From an uncultured Flavobacteriales bacterium (GTDB taxonomy: Bacteria > Bacteroidota > Bacteroidia > Flavobacteriales > Crocinitomicaceae): a DNA stretch of 7,972 nucleotides. Below are positions 1 to 5,704 of the stretch, in pieces (positions within the stretch are counted from its first letter, which is position 1; the number at the start of each line of letters is the position of its first letter). The notes beneath the pieces were generated by a model. It saw only the letters and a program-made list of their open reading frames with translations. It ran no database searches and had not been told where the DNA came from. The DNA is taken from the NCBI GenBank assembly GCA_946478775.1, contig CAMLDR010000187.1:1-7972 (forward strand), written 5' to 3'. Made by a program: the position numbers and the translations under genes.

Positions 1-25
1 ATAATTGTTTTGTAGTTTGAATGTG

Positions 26-60
26 ATCCCTCAGTTTGCCGGCTGGGGGATTTTTTGTTT
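26..60 (+). terminator. Intrinsic terminator of an upstream plus-strand gene outside the window
   Basis: Bases 26-34 (ATCCCTCAG) pair fully with 43-51 (CTGGGGGAT), with one G-T wobble, around an eight-base loop, and the stem runs straight into TTTTTTGTTT. Read on the minus strand, the stem is followed by ATCACATTC with no T run, so it serves the plus strand. It implies a plus-strand gene ending just left of the window and convergent with the DUF983 gene. Confidence 0.85.
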
Positions 61-168
61 AATGGAGAATTGAAAAATAACAAAATTGAAAAGAGCGAAC
101 TTTACTACTGATTGGATGTAATCACCTGTCTCAGCAGAATCCTCTTCTCAATTTTTAAATTCTCCATT
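61..168. repeat. Imperfect 18-bp inverted repeat (arms 61-78 and 151-168)
   Basis: Bases 61-78 (AATGGAGAATTGAAAAAT) match the reverse complement of 151-168 at 17 of 18 positions; the arms are 72 bases apart. The right arm covers the last codons of the DUF983 gene, just before its stop, and the left arm is in the intergenic region. The space between holds the stop codon and otherwise nothing recognisable. Both arms are AT-rich, so partial chance similarity is possible. The repeat could fold the 3' end of the DUF983 transcript, which has no obvious intrinsic terminator. Confidence 0.6.
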
Positions 169-570
169 TTCAATTGACTTTTGATACTCTTTTGCCGCTT
201 CCGGATCGTAGGAAAAGAACAAATTCGCCCAGATGATTTTAGATAAAGCATACAGGTAGGGGCTCATGAAAATGGAAAGCCCGGAAATGGCAGCGATTTG
301 AGCAAATACATTTGAATTCGGGAAAAATAGATTGATGCTGATCCAGCAGGCAACAAACAGCCCGACACCCAAACCGTAAGAAACATACATGGCGCCATAA
401 TAGAATCCGACCTCTTTTTCGTATTTCAATCCGCAGCTTGAACAATAGGTGTGAGTTTTACCGATGTTTTTCATGGAATAGGGGTGTGAAAGGAAGAAAT
501 CTCCTTCCTGGCATCTGGGGCATTTCATTTTGAATACACTATATAATCTCGATCCTTTTCCCACTAACAT
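148..570 (-). CDS. DUF983 family membrane protein with two CxxC motifs
   Basis: A 140-residue protein of the DUF983 family, which is common in Bacteroidota and has no established function. An N-terminal cytosolic zinc-ribbon-like part carries CPRC (Cys17, Cys20) and CSSC (Cys43, Cys46), a likely metal-binding knuckle. Two hydrophobic segments follow, roughly residues 60-83 and 88-118, so it should sit in the inner membrane. The opening (GSRLYSVFKMKCPRC) resembles the usual start of the family, which favours the first ATG over the internal Met15. The sequence around the second Cys pair, ending in GFYYGAMYVSYG, is typical of the family. A TACCTTTG promoter element lies 23 bases upstream of the ATG. 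It stands alone, divergent from the protease gene. The family assignment is firm; any biochemical role would be a guess. Confidence 0.9.
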   Translation of the reverse strand: MLVGKGSRLYSVFKMKCPRCQEGDFFLSHPYSMKNIGKTHTYCSSCGLKYEKEVGFYYGAMYVSYGLGVGLFVACWISINLFFPNSNVFAQIAAISGLSIFMSPYLYALSKIIWANLFFSYDPEAAKEYQKSIENGEFKN

Positions 571-593
571 TTCATCCGATTTTGAAGCAGTTA

Positions 594-601
594 CAAAGGT
601 A
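594..601 (-). promoter_or_regulatory. Bacteroidota -7 promoter element for the DUF983 gene
   Basis: On the minus strand, bases 601-594 read TACCTTTG, a full match to the primary sigma factor -7 consensus of this phylum (TAnnTTTG). Transcription would start a few bases downstream, giving a leader of roughly 17-20 bases before the ATG at 570. No clear TTG-type -33 element is visible about 20 bases upstream, so this rests on the -7 match and its position. Confidence 0.6.
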
Positions 602-691
602 GAAACGCCCTTGCGAAGAAAAGGTGATATTCATCAGTTTTTAATCTTTTTTCTGAAAAAACATTTTTTTTGAAACCTTTTGCCGGTTCTG

Positions 692-710
692 CCGTTAAGG
701 GATATAACGG
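692..710. repeat. Small inverted repeat upstream of the protease gene
   Basis: CCGTTA (692-697) and TAACGG (705-710) are perfect inverted copies around a seven-base loop, giving a six-bp stem. It lies in the divergent intergenic region, 29 bases before the larger terminator-like hairpin. It could be an operator or part of a folded leader. The short arm length means chance is possible. Confidence 0.4.
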
Positions 711-738
711 ATCAATTATTAACATCTACAGGTTAAGG

Positions 739-780
739 GAAAGAGGCTAAGTGCAGTTGCATTTGGCCTTTTTCTTTTGT
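739..780 (+). terminator. Orphan terminator-like hairpin upstream of the C25 protease gene
   Basis: Bases 739-755 (GAAAGAGGCTAAGTGCA) pair with 758-774 (TGCATTTGGCCTTTTTC) over the whole arm, with three G-T wobbles, and TTTT-G-TT follows. This has the form of a rho-independent terminator on the plus strand. No plus-strand gene lies upstream of it, because the DUF983 gene is divergent. It must therefore end a short untranslated RNA, act as an attenuator in the protease leader, or be a relic. On the minus strand the downstream bases (TTTCCC) make a poor terminator. The structure is clear; its role is inferred. Confidence 0.65.
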
Positions 781-836
781 TAAAAAAATACAATATTCCA
801 TCAGAATCAGTAAATTGGGAGAGCTAAAACAAAAAA

Positions 837-3059
837 ATGAAAAAAACTCTCCTCTTATGCTCCGTTTTATACGGTTCATTTATTTCCCACGCTCAAAATT
901 TCCAGCTGAATTCCGAAGATGCAAAAACTATCAGGATAACCCAGCACTTCGAAGAAAAATCCTTCGAATTCAAAGAAATTGATGGGCAGACAATGATTGA
1001 TTTCTCCAAATCTTTCCAGGTCCTATCGCAAGAAAAAGGCGCTCCGGCCCTTCCTTTGTTTCACACAACCCTTCAGCTTCCGGAAACAGGAAATCCTGAA
1101 ATTGAAGTGACGTTTGATGAGGTAACAGTCTACGAAAATATATTGGTAGCCCCTTCAAAAGGAGTGATCAAACGCAATGTTGCACCCGGTTCTGTGGCTT
1201 ATTCATTTGGTACTGCGTACCAAACCAATGAATTTTATCCGCAGAATTCCGTAAATCTGAAGGATCCGTTTATTTGGAGATCCATGCGCGGTGTTGTGGT
1301 GGAAGTTTCTCCTTACCAATACAACCCGGTGACCAAACAGCTGATCGTTTACAGGAATATTCACGTGAAATTGAAAAAGAACGTCGAACTATCCGGGATA
1401 AATGAATTGAACGGTCAGGTAGATCCGATCATGCAGTCTGCACAGCAAAAAATCGTTTTAAATCCGAAGTCCGAGAAGTACTCGCCAATGGAAGAGAGCG
1501 GAAGTATGTTGATTATCGCTGCTCCCGCATTGATAGAGGAAATCACACCTCTTTTGAATTGGAAAAATCAAAAAGGAATTCGTTCTGTATTGGTTTCAAC
1601 AGCAACTGCAGGAACTACCGATACAGACATTCGCGCATATATTCAAAACTATTATTCCACACATCCCGAATTGACTTATGTATTGTTGGTTGGGGATCAC
1701 GATGAAATTCCTGCGCATACCTATGGAATGTCGGGTGGTGAGAATTTATTCTCAGATTCTTATTACGGACAATTGACAGGAAGCGATTACTACCCGGAAT
1801 TGTTTATTGGTCGTTTTTCCGGTTCGGAAGCGAACATTACAACGATGGTTGAACGAACATTAGAGTACGAAAAGAACCCGATGGCGGGTGATTGGATGGA
1901 GAAAGCAATTGGCTTAGGATCAGATGAAGGTGCCGGAATTGGCAATGACGGTGAACCCGACTGGCAGCATTTGAGAAATATCCGGACCGTTTTGATGAAT
2001 TACGGCTATACCGCAGTTTCTGAATTTTACGATGGTTCTCATGGTGGTCAGGATGCAGCAGGAAGTCCGAATTCAGGCACGATTTTGCCGGTAGTCAGCG
2101 ATGGGATTGGCTTGTTTAACTATACCGGACATGGCGACGTAAACTTATGCGTAACCGGGAATTTCCAAAGCACACACGTGAATCAGGCTACGAACAATGG
2201 AAAATATCCGTTTGTGATCTCAGTGGCTTGCAATAACGGAACATTTACATCCGGGACATGTATTTCTGAGAGCTGGACAAGAGCAACCAAGAACGGATCG
2301 CCTTCAGGAGCAATTGCAGCAGCAGGTTCTTCTATCTTAATGGCTTGGGCAGAACCCATGCAGACTCAGGATGAGATGGCGGCAATTATCGCGGAAACCT
2401 ATCCGGATAATCACAAGACTACATTGGGTGGGTTGTTCTATAATTCCCAACTATCCATGCTGGAAGAATATCCTTCGGGAAATGGTGAGGAAGTGATGCA
2501 GACCTGGATTTTGTTCGGAGATCCTTCCGCACAGTTCAGAAATAAGCAAACAATTCCATTTACCTTAAGTCATCCGGGAAATGTTCCGATGGATGTTGAT
2601 TGGATTACTGTTTCTTCTACGGTAGACGGAGCTTTAATTGCAATTTCTCAAAATAACGTGTTGCTTGGTTCTGCTGTTTCTGTTGGAGGACAAGCGGTGA
2701 TTAGCCTTCCTGCACTTACAACGAATGATTATTTGATGGTAACAGGAACGAAACAAAACCACTCAACTTACCAGAATTCAATCCAGGTAGCAAACGGTCC
2801 TTTGGGATTAGCAGATTTGGAAATGGAATTTACGCTTTATCCGAATCCGGCAAATAACGAATTGCAGTTACTGGTTTCTAATGGAACAGCTGAATCCATT
2901 CGTATTATTGGGGTGGATGGAAAAGTGGTGTTTGCAAAGCAACTTTCAAATGGATCACAGGAAACAATTAATACTTCTTCGCTTCAGTCCGGATCTTATA
3001 TTATTGAGATTCAATCCGGATCGCAAACTGCGCGCAAGCACATCCAGGTTTTGCATTAA
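837..3059 (+). CDS. Secreted gingipain-like cysteine protease (peptidase family C25) with T9SS sorting domain
   Basis: A 740-residue exported endopeptidase. A signal peptide (residues 1-19, probable cleavage SHA/QNF) precedes a gingipain-type propeptide (about 20-215), the C25 catalytic domain (about 222-565), an Ig-like domain (about 572-655) and a type A C-terminal sorting domain (about 666-740, starting LYPNPANNELQL, with the late motif LQSGSYIIEI). The sorting domain should send it through the type IX system to the cell surface or medium. The catalytic dyad is visible: His432 in YTGHG and Cys465 in VACNNG. Compared from memory with RgpB, Glu364, Asp375 and Trp504 match the third catalytic residue and the two S1-pocket residues for arginine, so Arg specificity is plausible. 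No haemagglutinin/adhesin repeats are present, so this is an RgpB-like short form. Translation starts after an A-rich stretch (AAAACAAAAAA), as is usual here. It is monocistronic, with a terminator at 3143-3176. Confidence 0.96.
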   Translation: MKKTLLLCSVLYGSFISHAQNFQLNSEDAKTIRITQHFEEKSFEFKEIDGQTMIDFSKSFQVLSQEKGAPALPLFHTTLQLPETGNPEIEVTFDEVTVYENILVAPSKGVIKRNVAPGSVAYSFGTAYQTNEFYPQNSVNLKDPFIWRSMRGVVVEVSPYQYNPVTKQLIVYRNIHVKLKKNVELSGINELNGQVDPIMQSAQQKIVLNPKSEKYSPMEESGSMLIIAAPALIEEITPLLNWKNQKGIRSVLVSTATAGTTDTDIRAYIQNYYSTHPELTYVLLVGDHDEIPAHTYGMSGGENLFSDSYYGQLTGSDYYPELFIGRFSGSEANITTMVERTLEYEKNPMAGDWMEKAIGLGSDEGAGIGNDGEPDWQHLRNIRTVLMNYGYTAVSEFYDGSHGGQDAAGSPNSGTILPVVSDGIGLFNYTGHGDVNLCVTGNFQSTHVNQATNNGKYPFVISVACNNGTFTSGTCISESWTRATKNGSPSGAIAAAGSSILMAWAEPMQTQDEMAAIIAETYPDNHKTTLGGLFYNSQLSMLEEYPSGNGEEVMQTWILFGDPSAQFRNKQTIPFTLSHPGNVPMDVDWITVSSTVDGALIAISQNNVLLGSAVSVGGQAVISLPALTTNDYLMVTGTKQNHSTYQNSIQVANGPLGLADLEMEFTLYPNPANNELQLLVSNGTAESIRIIGVDGKVVFAKQLSNGSQETINTSSLQSGSYIIEIQSGSQTARKHIQVLH

Positions 3060-3078
3060 CAAACAGAATTTGTAAAAA

Positions 3079-3114
3079 CATGATATCATGATTTCGTTAT
3101 ATAACGAAATCATG
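3079..3114. repeat. Perfect 28-bp palindrome with an overlapping 12-bp palindrome
   Basis: Bases 3087-3114 are a perfect palindrome: CATGATTTCGTTAT followed by its exact reverse complement. Its first four bases also close a second perfect palindrome, CATGATATCATG (3079-3090). In RNA it would form a stem of about 12 bp with a TATA loop, but only TTTG follows, so it is a poor intrinsic terminator. It begins 20 bases after the protease stop codon. It could protect the 3' end of the protease mRNA, bind a dimeric regulator, or extrude as a cruciform. Confidence 0.85.
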
Positions 3115-3142
3115 TTTGAAAATAGCATTGGAATAAAACAGG

Positions 3143-3176
3143 AAAGACTTCCCGATATACGGGAGGTCTTTTTTTT
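3143..3176 (+). terminator. Intrinsic terminator of the C25 protease gene
   Basis: AAAGACTTCCCG (3143-3154) pairs with CGGGAGGTCTTT (3160-3171), with one G-T wobble, around the loop ATATA. It runs into an eight-T stretch from 3169 to 3176. This is a strong terminator, 84 bases after the protease stop and just before the next promoter element, so it separates the two transcription units. Confidence 0.92.
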
Positions 3177-3181
3177 CTACT

Positions 3182-3189
3182 TACTTTTG
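3182..3189 (+). promoter_or_regulatory. -7 promoter element directly in front of the flavoprotein start codon
   Basis: TACTTTTG fits TAnnTTTG fully and ends only four bases (AGGA) before the ATG at 3194. An in-frame TGA at 3188-3190 lies inside the element, so no start further upstream is possible. The transcript would begin at or next to the A of the ATG, predicting a leaderless mRNA. No clear -33 TTG is present; the upstream positions are occupied by the terminator. Confidence 0.55.
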
Positions 3190-3193
3190 AGGA

Positions 3194-4417
3194 ATGAAAG
3201 AATGGGATGTTTTGGTAATTGGAGCGGGAGCTGCCGGGTGTTTTTCGGCAATACAAGCTTCGGAACACTTTAAACATGCAAAAATTGCAATCCTGGAAAG
3301 AAGCACAAAGCCTTTAGCAAAGGTCAAGATCTCAGGTGGGGGAAGGTGCAATGTTACCAATGTCATTTCAGAACCCGAAGAATTATCCAAACACTATCCG
3401 AGAGGTGAGCGTTTCCTTAAAAAAGCTTTTTACCAGTTCTCCAGTTCAGATATGAAAGCCTGGCTGGAAAGTAAAAATGTTCCGCTCAAGTTGTACCCGG
3501 ACGGATGTTATTTTCCGGTAAGTAACGATTCACAAACGGTCATAGATTGTTTTTTGAACGAGATCCGTAACAATGGAGTTCAATTGTTCTTAAATCACCG
3601 CGTTGAATCCGTTAAAAAGATGGAGACAGGTTTGTTTGAGGTGAAAACTCCGGAAGAAACTTTTCATTCCAGGGCGGTGATCGTCACCACGGGCGGGCAG
3701 CCCAAAATTTCCGGATTTGAATTGCTGAAAGATTTTGATTTGAAAATAATTCCGCCGGTTCCTTCCTTGTTTACATTCAATATGCCCCATGAGCCGATCA
3801 AAGAACTGATGGGAATTGTTCAGGAAAATGCATTGGTAAAGATAATCGGTGAAAAATGGCTGTCGAATGGACCTTTATTGATCACGCATTGGGGGATGAG
3901 TGGTCCGGCAGTTTTAAAATCGTCTGCTTTCGGGGCACGGATTTTTGAATCAAAAGGCTACAAATCACAAATTGCGGTTAATTGGACAGGTGAGGAGAAC
4001 CAGGGAATAGTACGGGAGGTGATTATGGAATTCGGTAAATCGAATAAATTGGTGGCAAATACACCGCTTTATTTCATTAAATCGCGATTATGGACGTATC
4101 TTATTGCCAAAGCAGGAATTCCCAATCAGTTCAAATGTTCTGAGTTAACCGCAAAGCACCAAAATAAGTTATTGGAAGTTTTGGTGAATGATTTGTATTC
4201 GATGGAAGGGAAAACTACCTTTAAGGAAGAGTTTGTAACTGCCGGTGGCGTGGATCTGAACGAGATCAATGTGCAAACAATGGAGGCAAAGAAAATTCCG
4301 GGCTTGTTTTTTGCAGGTGAAACGTTGGATATTGATGGTGTTACAGGTGGATTTAACTTCCAGGCGGCATGGACCACCGCAGCAATTGCCGGGAAAAATG
4401 TATTACAAAACAAGTAG
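3194..4417 (+). CDS. HI0933/YhiN-family FAD-dependent flavoprotein
   Basis: A 407-residue flavoprotein of the HI0933-like family (TIGR00275), often labelled NAD(P)/FAD-dependent oxidoreductase or aminoacetone oxidase. The N-terminal Rossmann dinucleotide-binding motif is VIGAGAAG (residues 8-15). The family signatures GGGRCNVTN (48-56), VTTGGQP (164-170), THWGMSGPAVL (231-241) and the C-terminal FAD-binding run GLFFAGETLDIDGVTGG (370-386) are all intact. Length is normal for the family. As I recall, the E. coli homologue YhiN has been reported as a 23S rRNA dihydrouridine synthase (RdsA). That role can be transferred only tentatively, and the aminoacetone oxidase label is weak. The in-frame TGA two codons upstream fixes the start. 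A small lipoprotein gene follows after three bases, forming a probable two-gene unit. Confidence 0.93.
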   Translation: MKEWDVLVIGAGAAGCFSAIQASEHFKHAKIAILERSTKPLAKVKISGGGRCNVTNVISEPEELSKHYPRGERFLKKAFYQFSSSDMKAWLESKNVPLKLYPDGCYFPVSNDSQTVIDCFLNEIRNNGVQLFLNHRVESVKKMETGLFEVKTPEETFHSRAVIVTTGGQPKISGFELLKDFDLKIIPPVPSLFTFNMPHEPIKELMGIVQENALVKIIGEKWLSNGPLLITHWGMSGPAVLKSSAFGARIFESKGYKSQIAVNWTGEENQGIVREVIMEFGKSNKLVANTPLYFIKSRLWTYLIAKAGIPNQFKCSELTAKHQNKLLEVLVNDLYSMEGKTTFKEEFVTAGGVDLNEINVQTMEAKKIPGLFFAGETLDIDGVTGGFNFQAAWTTAAIAGKNVLQNK

Positions 4418-4420
4418 AAA

Positions 4421-4765
4421 ATGATTCGATTTACTTCCATACTCATTCTTGGATTGATTGCTTCCTGCAATACTCCAAAAAACACAGTGAATGAACAGCC
4501 GGAAACGGAAAAAGAAACTTCCCAAACAGCTGAACCTGTTGATGAAGTATATTACCTGGGAGAAGTGCAATTGCTTGATTGCGGAGCCGTAATCCAGATC
4601 ACATCCGGTGATAAGAAAACGATTTATACGCCAACGAATTTAGATCCGAAGTTCCAGGTTGATAAATTGCGCTTGAAATTGAACTATAAAGATCTGGATG
4701 AAAAAGGAACAACCTGTTCCGAGTTTCCGGCAATTGAAATCAAGGAAGTATTTGCAGTGCGCTGA
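4421..4765 (+). CDS. Small lipoprotein of unknown function
   Basis: A 114-residue protein that I do not recognise by function. The first 16 residues form a lipoprotein signal (hydrophobic ILILGLIAS followed by Cys16), so the mature protein should be lipid-anchored. A low-complexity linker rich in Glu and Thr (about residues 20-42) leads to a small globular part (about 43-114) of alternating hydrophobic residues that suggest beta strands. It contains two cysteines, Cys54 (LLDCGAVI) and Cys99 (GTTCSEF), which could form a disulphide. The pattern of a Cys-Gly near the strand start and a TPTNL turn recalls small Bacteroidota lipoproteins of unknown role. It starts three bases after the flavoprotein stop, so it is cotranscribed and probably translationally coupled. 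Its TGA abuts the stop of the convergent peptidase gene. Confidence 0.85.
   Translation: MIRFTSILILGLIASCNTPKNTVNEQPETEKETSQTAEPVDEVYYLGEVQLLDCGAVIQITSGDKKTIYTPTNLDPKFQVDKLRLKLNYKDLDEKGTTCSEFPAIEIKEVFAVR
4701..4720 (-). terminator. Candidate terminator of the yigZ-peptidase unit, inside the lipoprotein gene
   Basis: On the minus strand GGAACA (4720-4715) pairs with TGTTCC (4711-4706) around a three-base loop and is followed by TTTTT (4705-4701). It lies about 45-65 bases beyond the peptidase stop, within the coding region of the convergent lipoprotein. The stem is short, but the arrangement is that of a terminator, and no other candidate is visible nearby. Confidence 0.45.
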
Positions 4766-5704
4766 TCACAATTGGTTCATCAGGACCCGGTACAGTTCGA
4801 TCATCGATTCGATATCTTTTTTGTAAACCTTCTCTTTGGGCGTATGCACATGGTCTTCCGGGGCTCCAATGAAACACCAGTCAATGGGTAAATCTGATTT
4901 TTGAAGGACCGATCCGTCACTTCCGCCGGCAGATTCTACTTCCAATTGGTGTTTGATTCCAGAGTCTTTGGCAATAGAAATAATCTTATTCAGGTACTTT
5001 CTTCGCGGAAGCATACTGTCACGCATGGAAATCGCAACGCCGCCTTTGTGAACAACTCCATGAGTGACCCAGGTAATGTCACAGATCAAAGCCTGGAAAA
5101 CATCATAGTTATTCATTAAGTATTTGGCACAAGCTCCAACTGAATTTCCTCCATGCTCTTCATAAGTAGAGAATACAATTGCCCCGTTTTCCAATGTTTC
5201 AGCTAATTGCAAAGCAACATAAACACCCAATCGGTTATCCATGTAGGGCGATTGAACGTATTCTTTGGTTTCTTTAAAATCCGGCTTAAACGAAAGCAGG
5301 GTTCCGCGGTCAATCTTACGGTCGCTGGATAATTGCAGCCGCTGCTGATTGTATTCGTTTTCAAAGATCATCAATTCGCCTTCTACAGCGCCCTGAGAGT
5401 CATTTCCAACGAGAATGGTTCCGTCAATATTTTTTGGTCCGCCAACGCGAATAAGTTCGTTTTCGTAGCCAACGGAATAGCCAATAGTATCCATATGTGC
5501 ATATACTGCAGTTCGCGGATTGCCGAAGACAAGGATCATTGCATCCTGGAACCCGATTCCGTCAATAATATGCGGTTTTGATTTCCATTGCCCCTGGTGT
5601 GTGAGTACGTATTCTTTAATGAAAGATTTGATGCGAGATTCATCACTGGCAACTCCCTGTACACTGATAAGGTCCTGGAGTAATTGACTATTGGATAATT
5701 CCAT
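4766..5704 (-). CDS. M42-type metal-dependent aminopeptidase (compact form)
   Basis: A 312-residue cytosolic dinuclear-metal peptidase of clan MH, closest by motif to family M42 (TET-type glutamyl aminopeptidase/endoglucanase-like). Likely metal and catalytic residues appear in order: His70 in AHMDTIG, bridging Asp156 in YMDNRLG, the Glu182-Glu183 pair in YEEHGG (general base plus ligand), Asp209 in ICDITW, and His287 in HVHTPKE. AGGSDG (259-264) is also typical. The stretch between His70 and Asp156 is shorter than in well-studied M42 enzymes, suggesting a reduced inserted (PA-like) domain. It should trim peptides from the N-terminus; which residue it prefers cannot be read off. There is no signal peptide. 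Its first 17 bases overlap the end of yigZ in another frame, so it is translated from the yigZ mRNA. An M20-type label is the main alternative. Confidence 0.88.
   Translation of the reverse strand: MELSNSQLLQDLISVQGVASDESRIKSFIKEYVLTHQGQWKSKPHIIDGIGFQDAMILVFGNPRTAVYAHMDTIGYSVGYENELIRVGGPKNIDGTILVGNDSQGAVEGELMIFENEYNQQRLQLSSDRKIDRGTLLSFKPDFKETKEYVQSPYMDNRLGVYVALQLAETLENGAIVFSTYEEHGGNSVGACAKYLMNNYDVFQALICDITWVTHGVVHKGGVAISMRDSMLPRRKYLNKIISIAKDSGIKHQLEVESAGGSDGSVLQKSDLPIDWCFIGAPEDHVHTPKEKVYKKDIESMIELYRVLMNQL
4799..4822 (+). terminator. Weak candidate terminator of the flavoprotein-lipoprotein unit, inside the peptidase gene
   Basis: GATcATC (4799-4805) can pair with GATATC (4811-4816), with one bulged base, around GATTC, followed by six T (4817-4822). 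The stem is only six AT-rich pairs, so this is a tentative call. It is listed because the two convergent units have no spacer and any terminator must lie in the opposite gene. Confidence 0.25.

Noticed and set aside
647..671. Runs of T and A (TTTTTT-CTG-AAAAAA, then eight T) as a hairpin terminator
   Set aside because: The stem is only A-T pairs and there is no gene it would serve; it is better read as simple AT tracts.
811..818. TAAATTGG as the -7 element of the protease promoter
   Set aside because: It differs from TAnnTTTG at a conserved T, and no TTG lies at the right distance; the protease promoter remains unassigned.
2881..3075. A 64-codon plus-strand frame at the end of the protease gene
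   Set aside because: It is an alternative frame inside the conserved sorting domain, and its repeated residues come from repetitive coding in the real frame.
3088..3273. A 61-codon plus-strand frame across the palindrome, terminator and flavoprotein start
   Set aside because: It reads through a strong terminator and its second half is an out-of-frame copy of the flavoprotein gene.
4126..4485. A 119-codon open frame on the minus strand across the end of the flavoprotein gene
   Set aside because: It lies opposite highly conserved flavoprotein motifs, shows no recognisable domain, and runs into the lipoprotein gene; it is a shadow frame.
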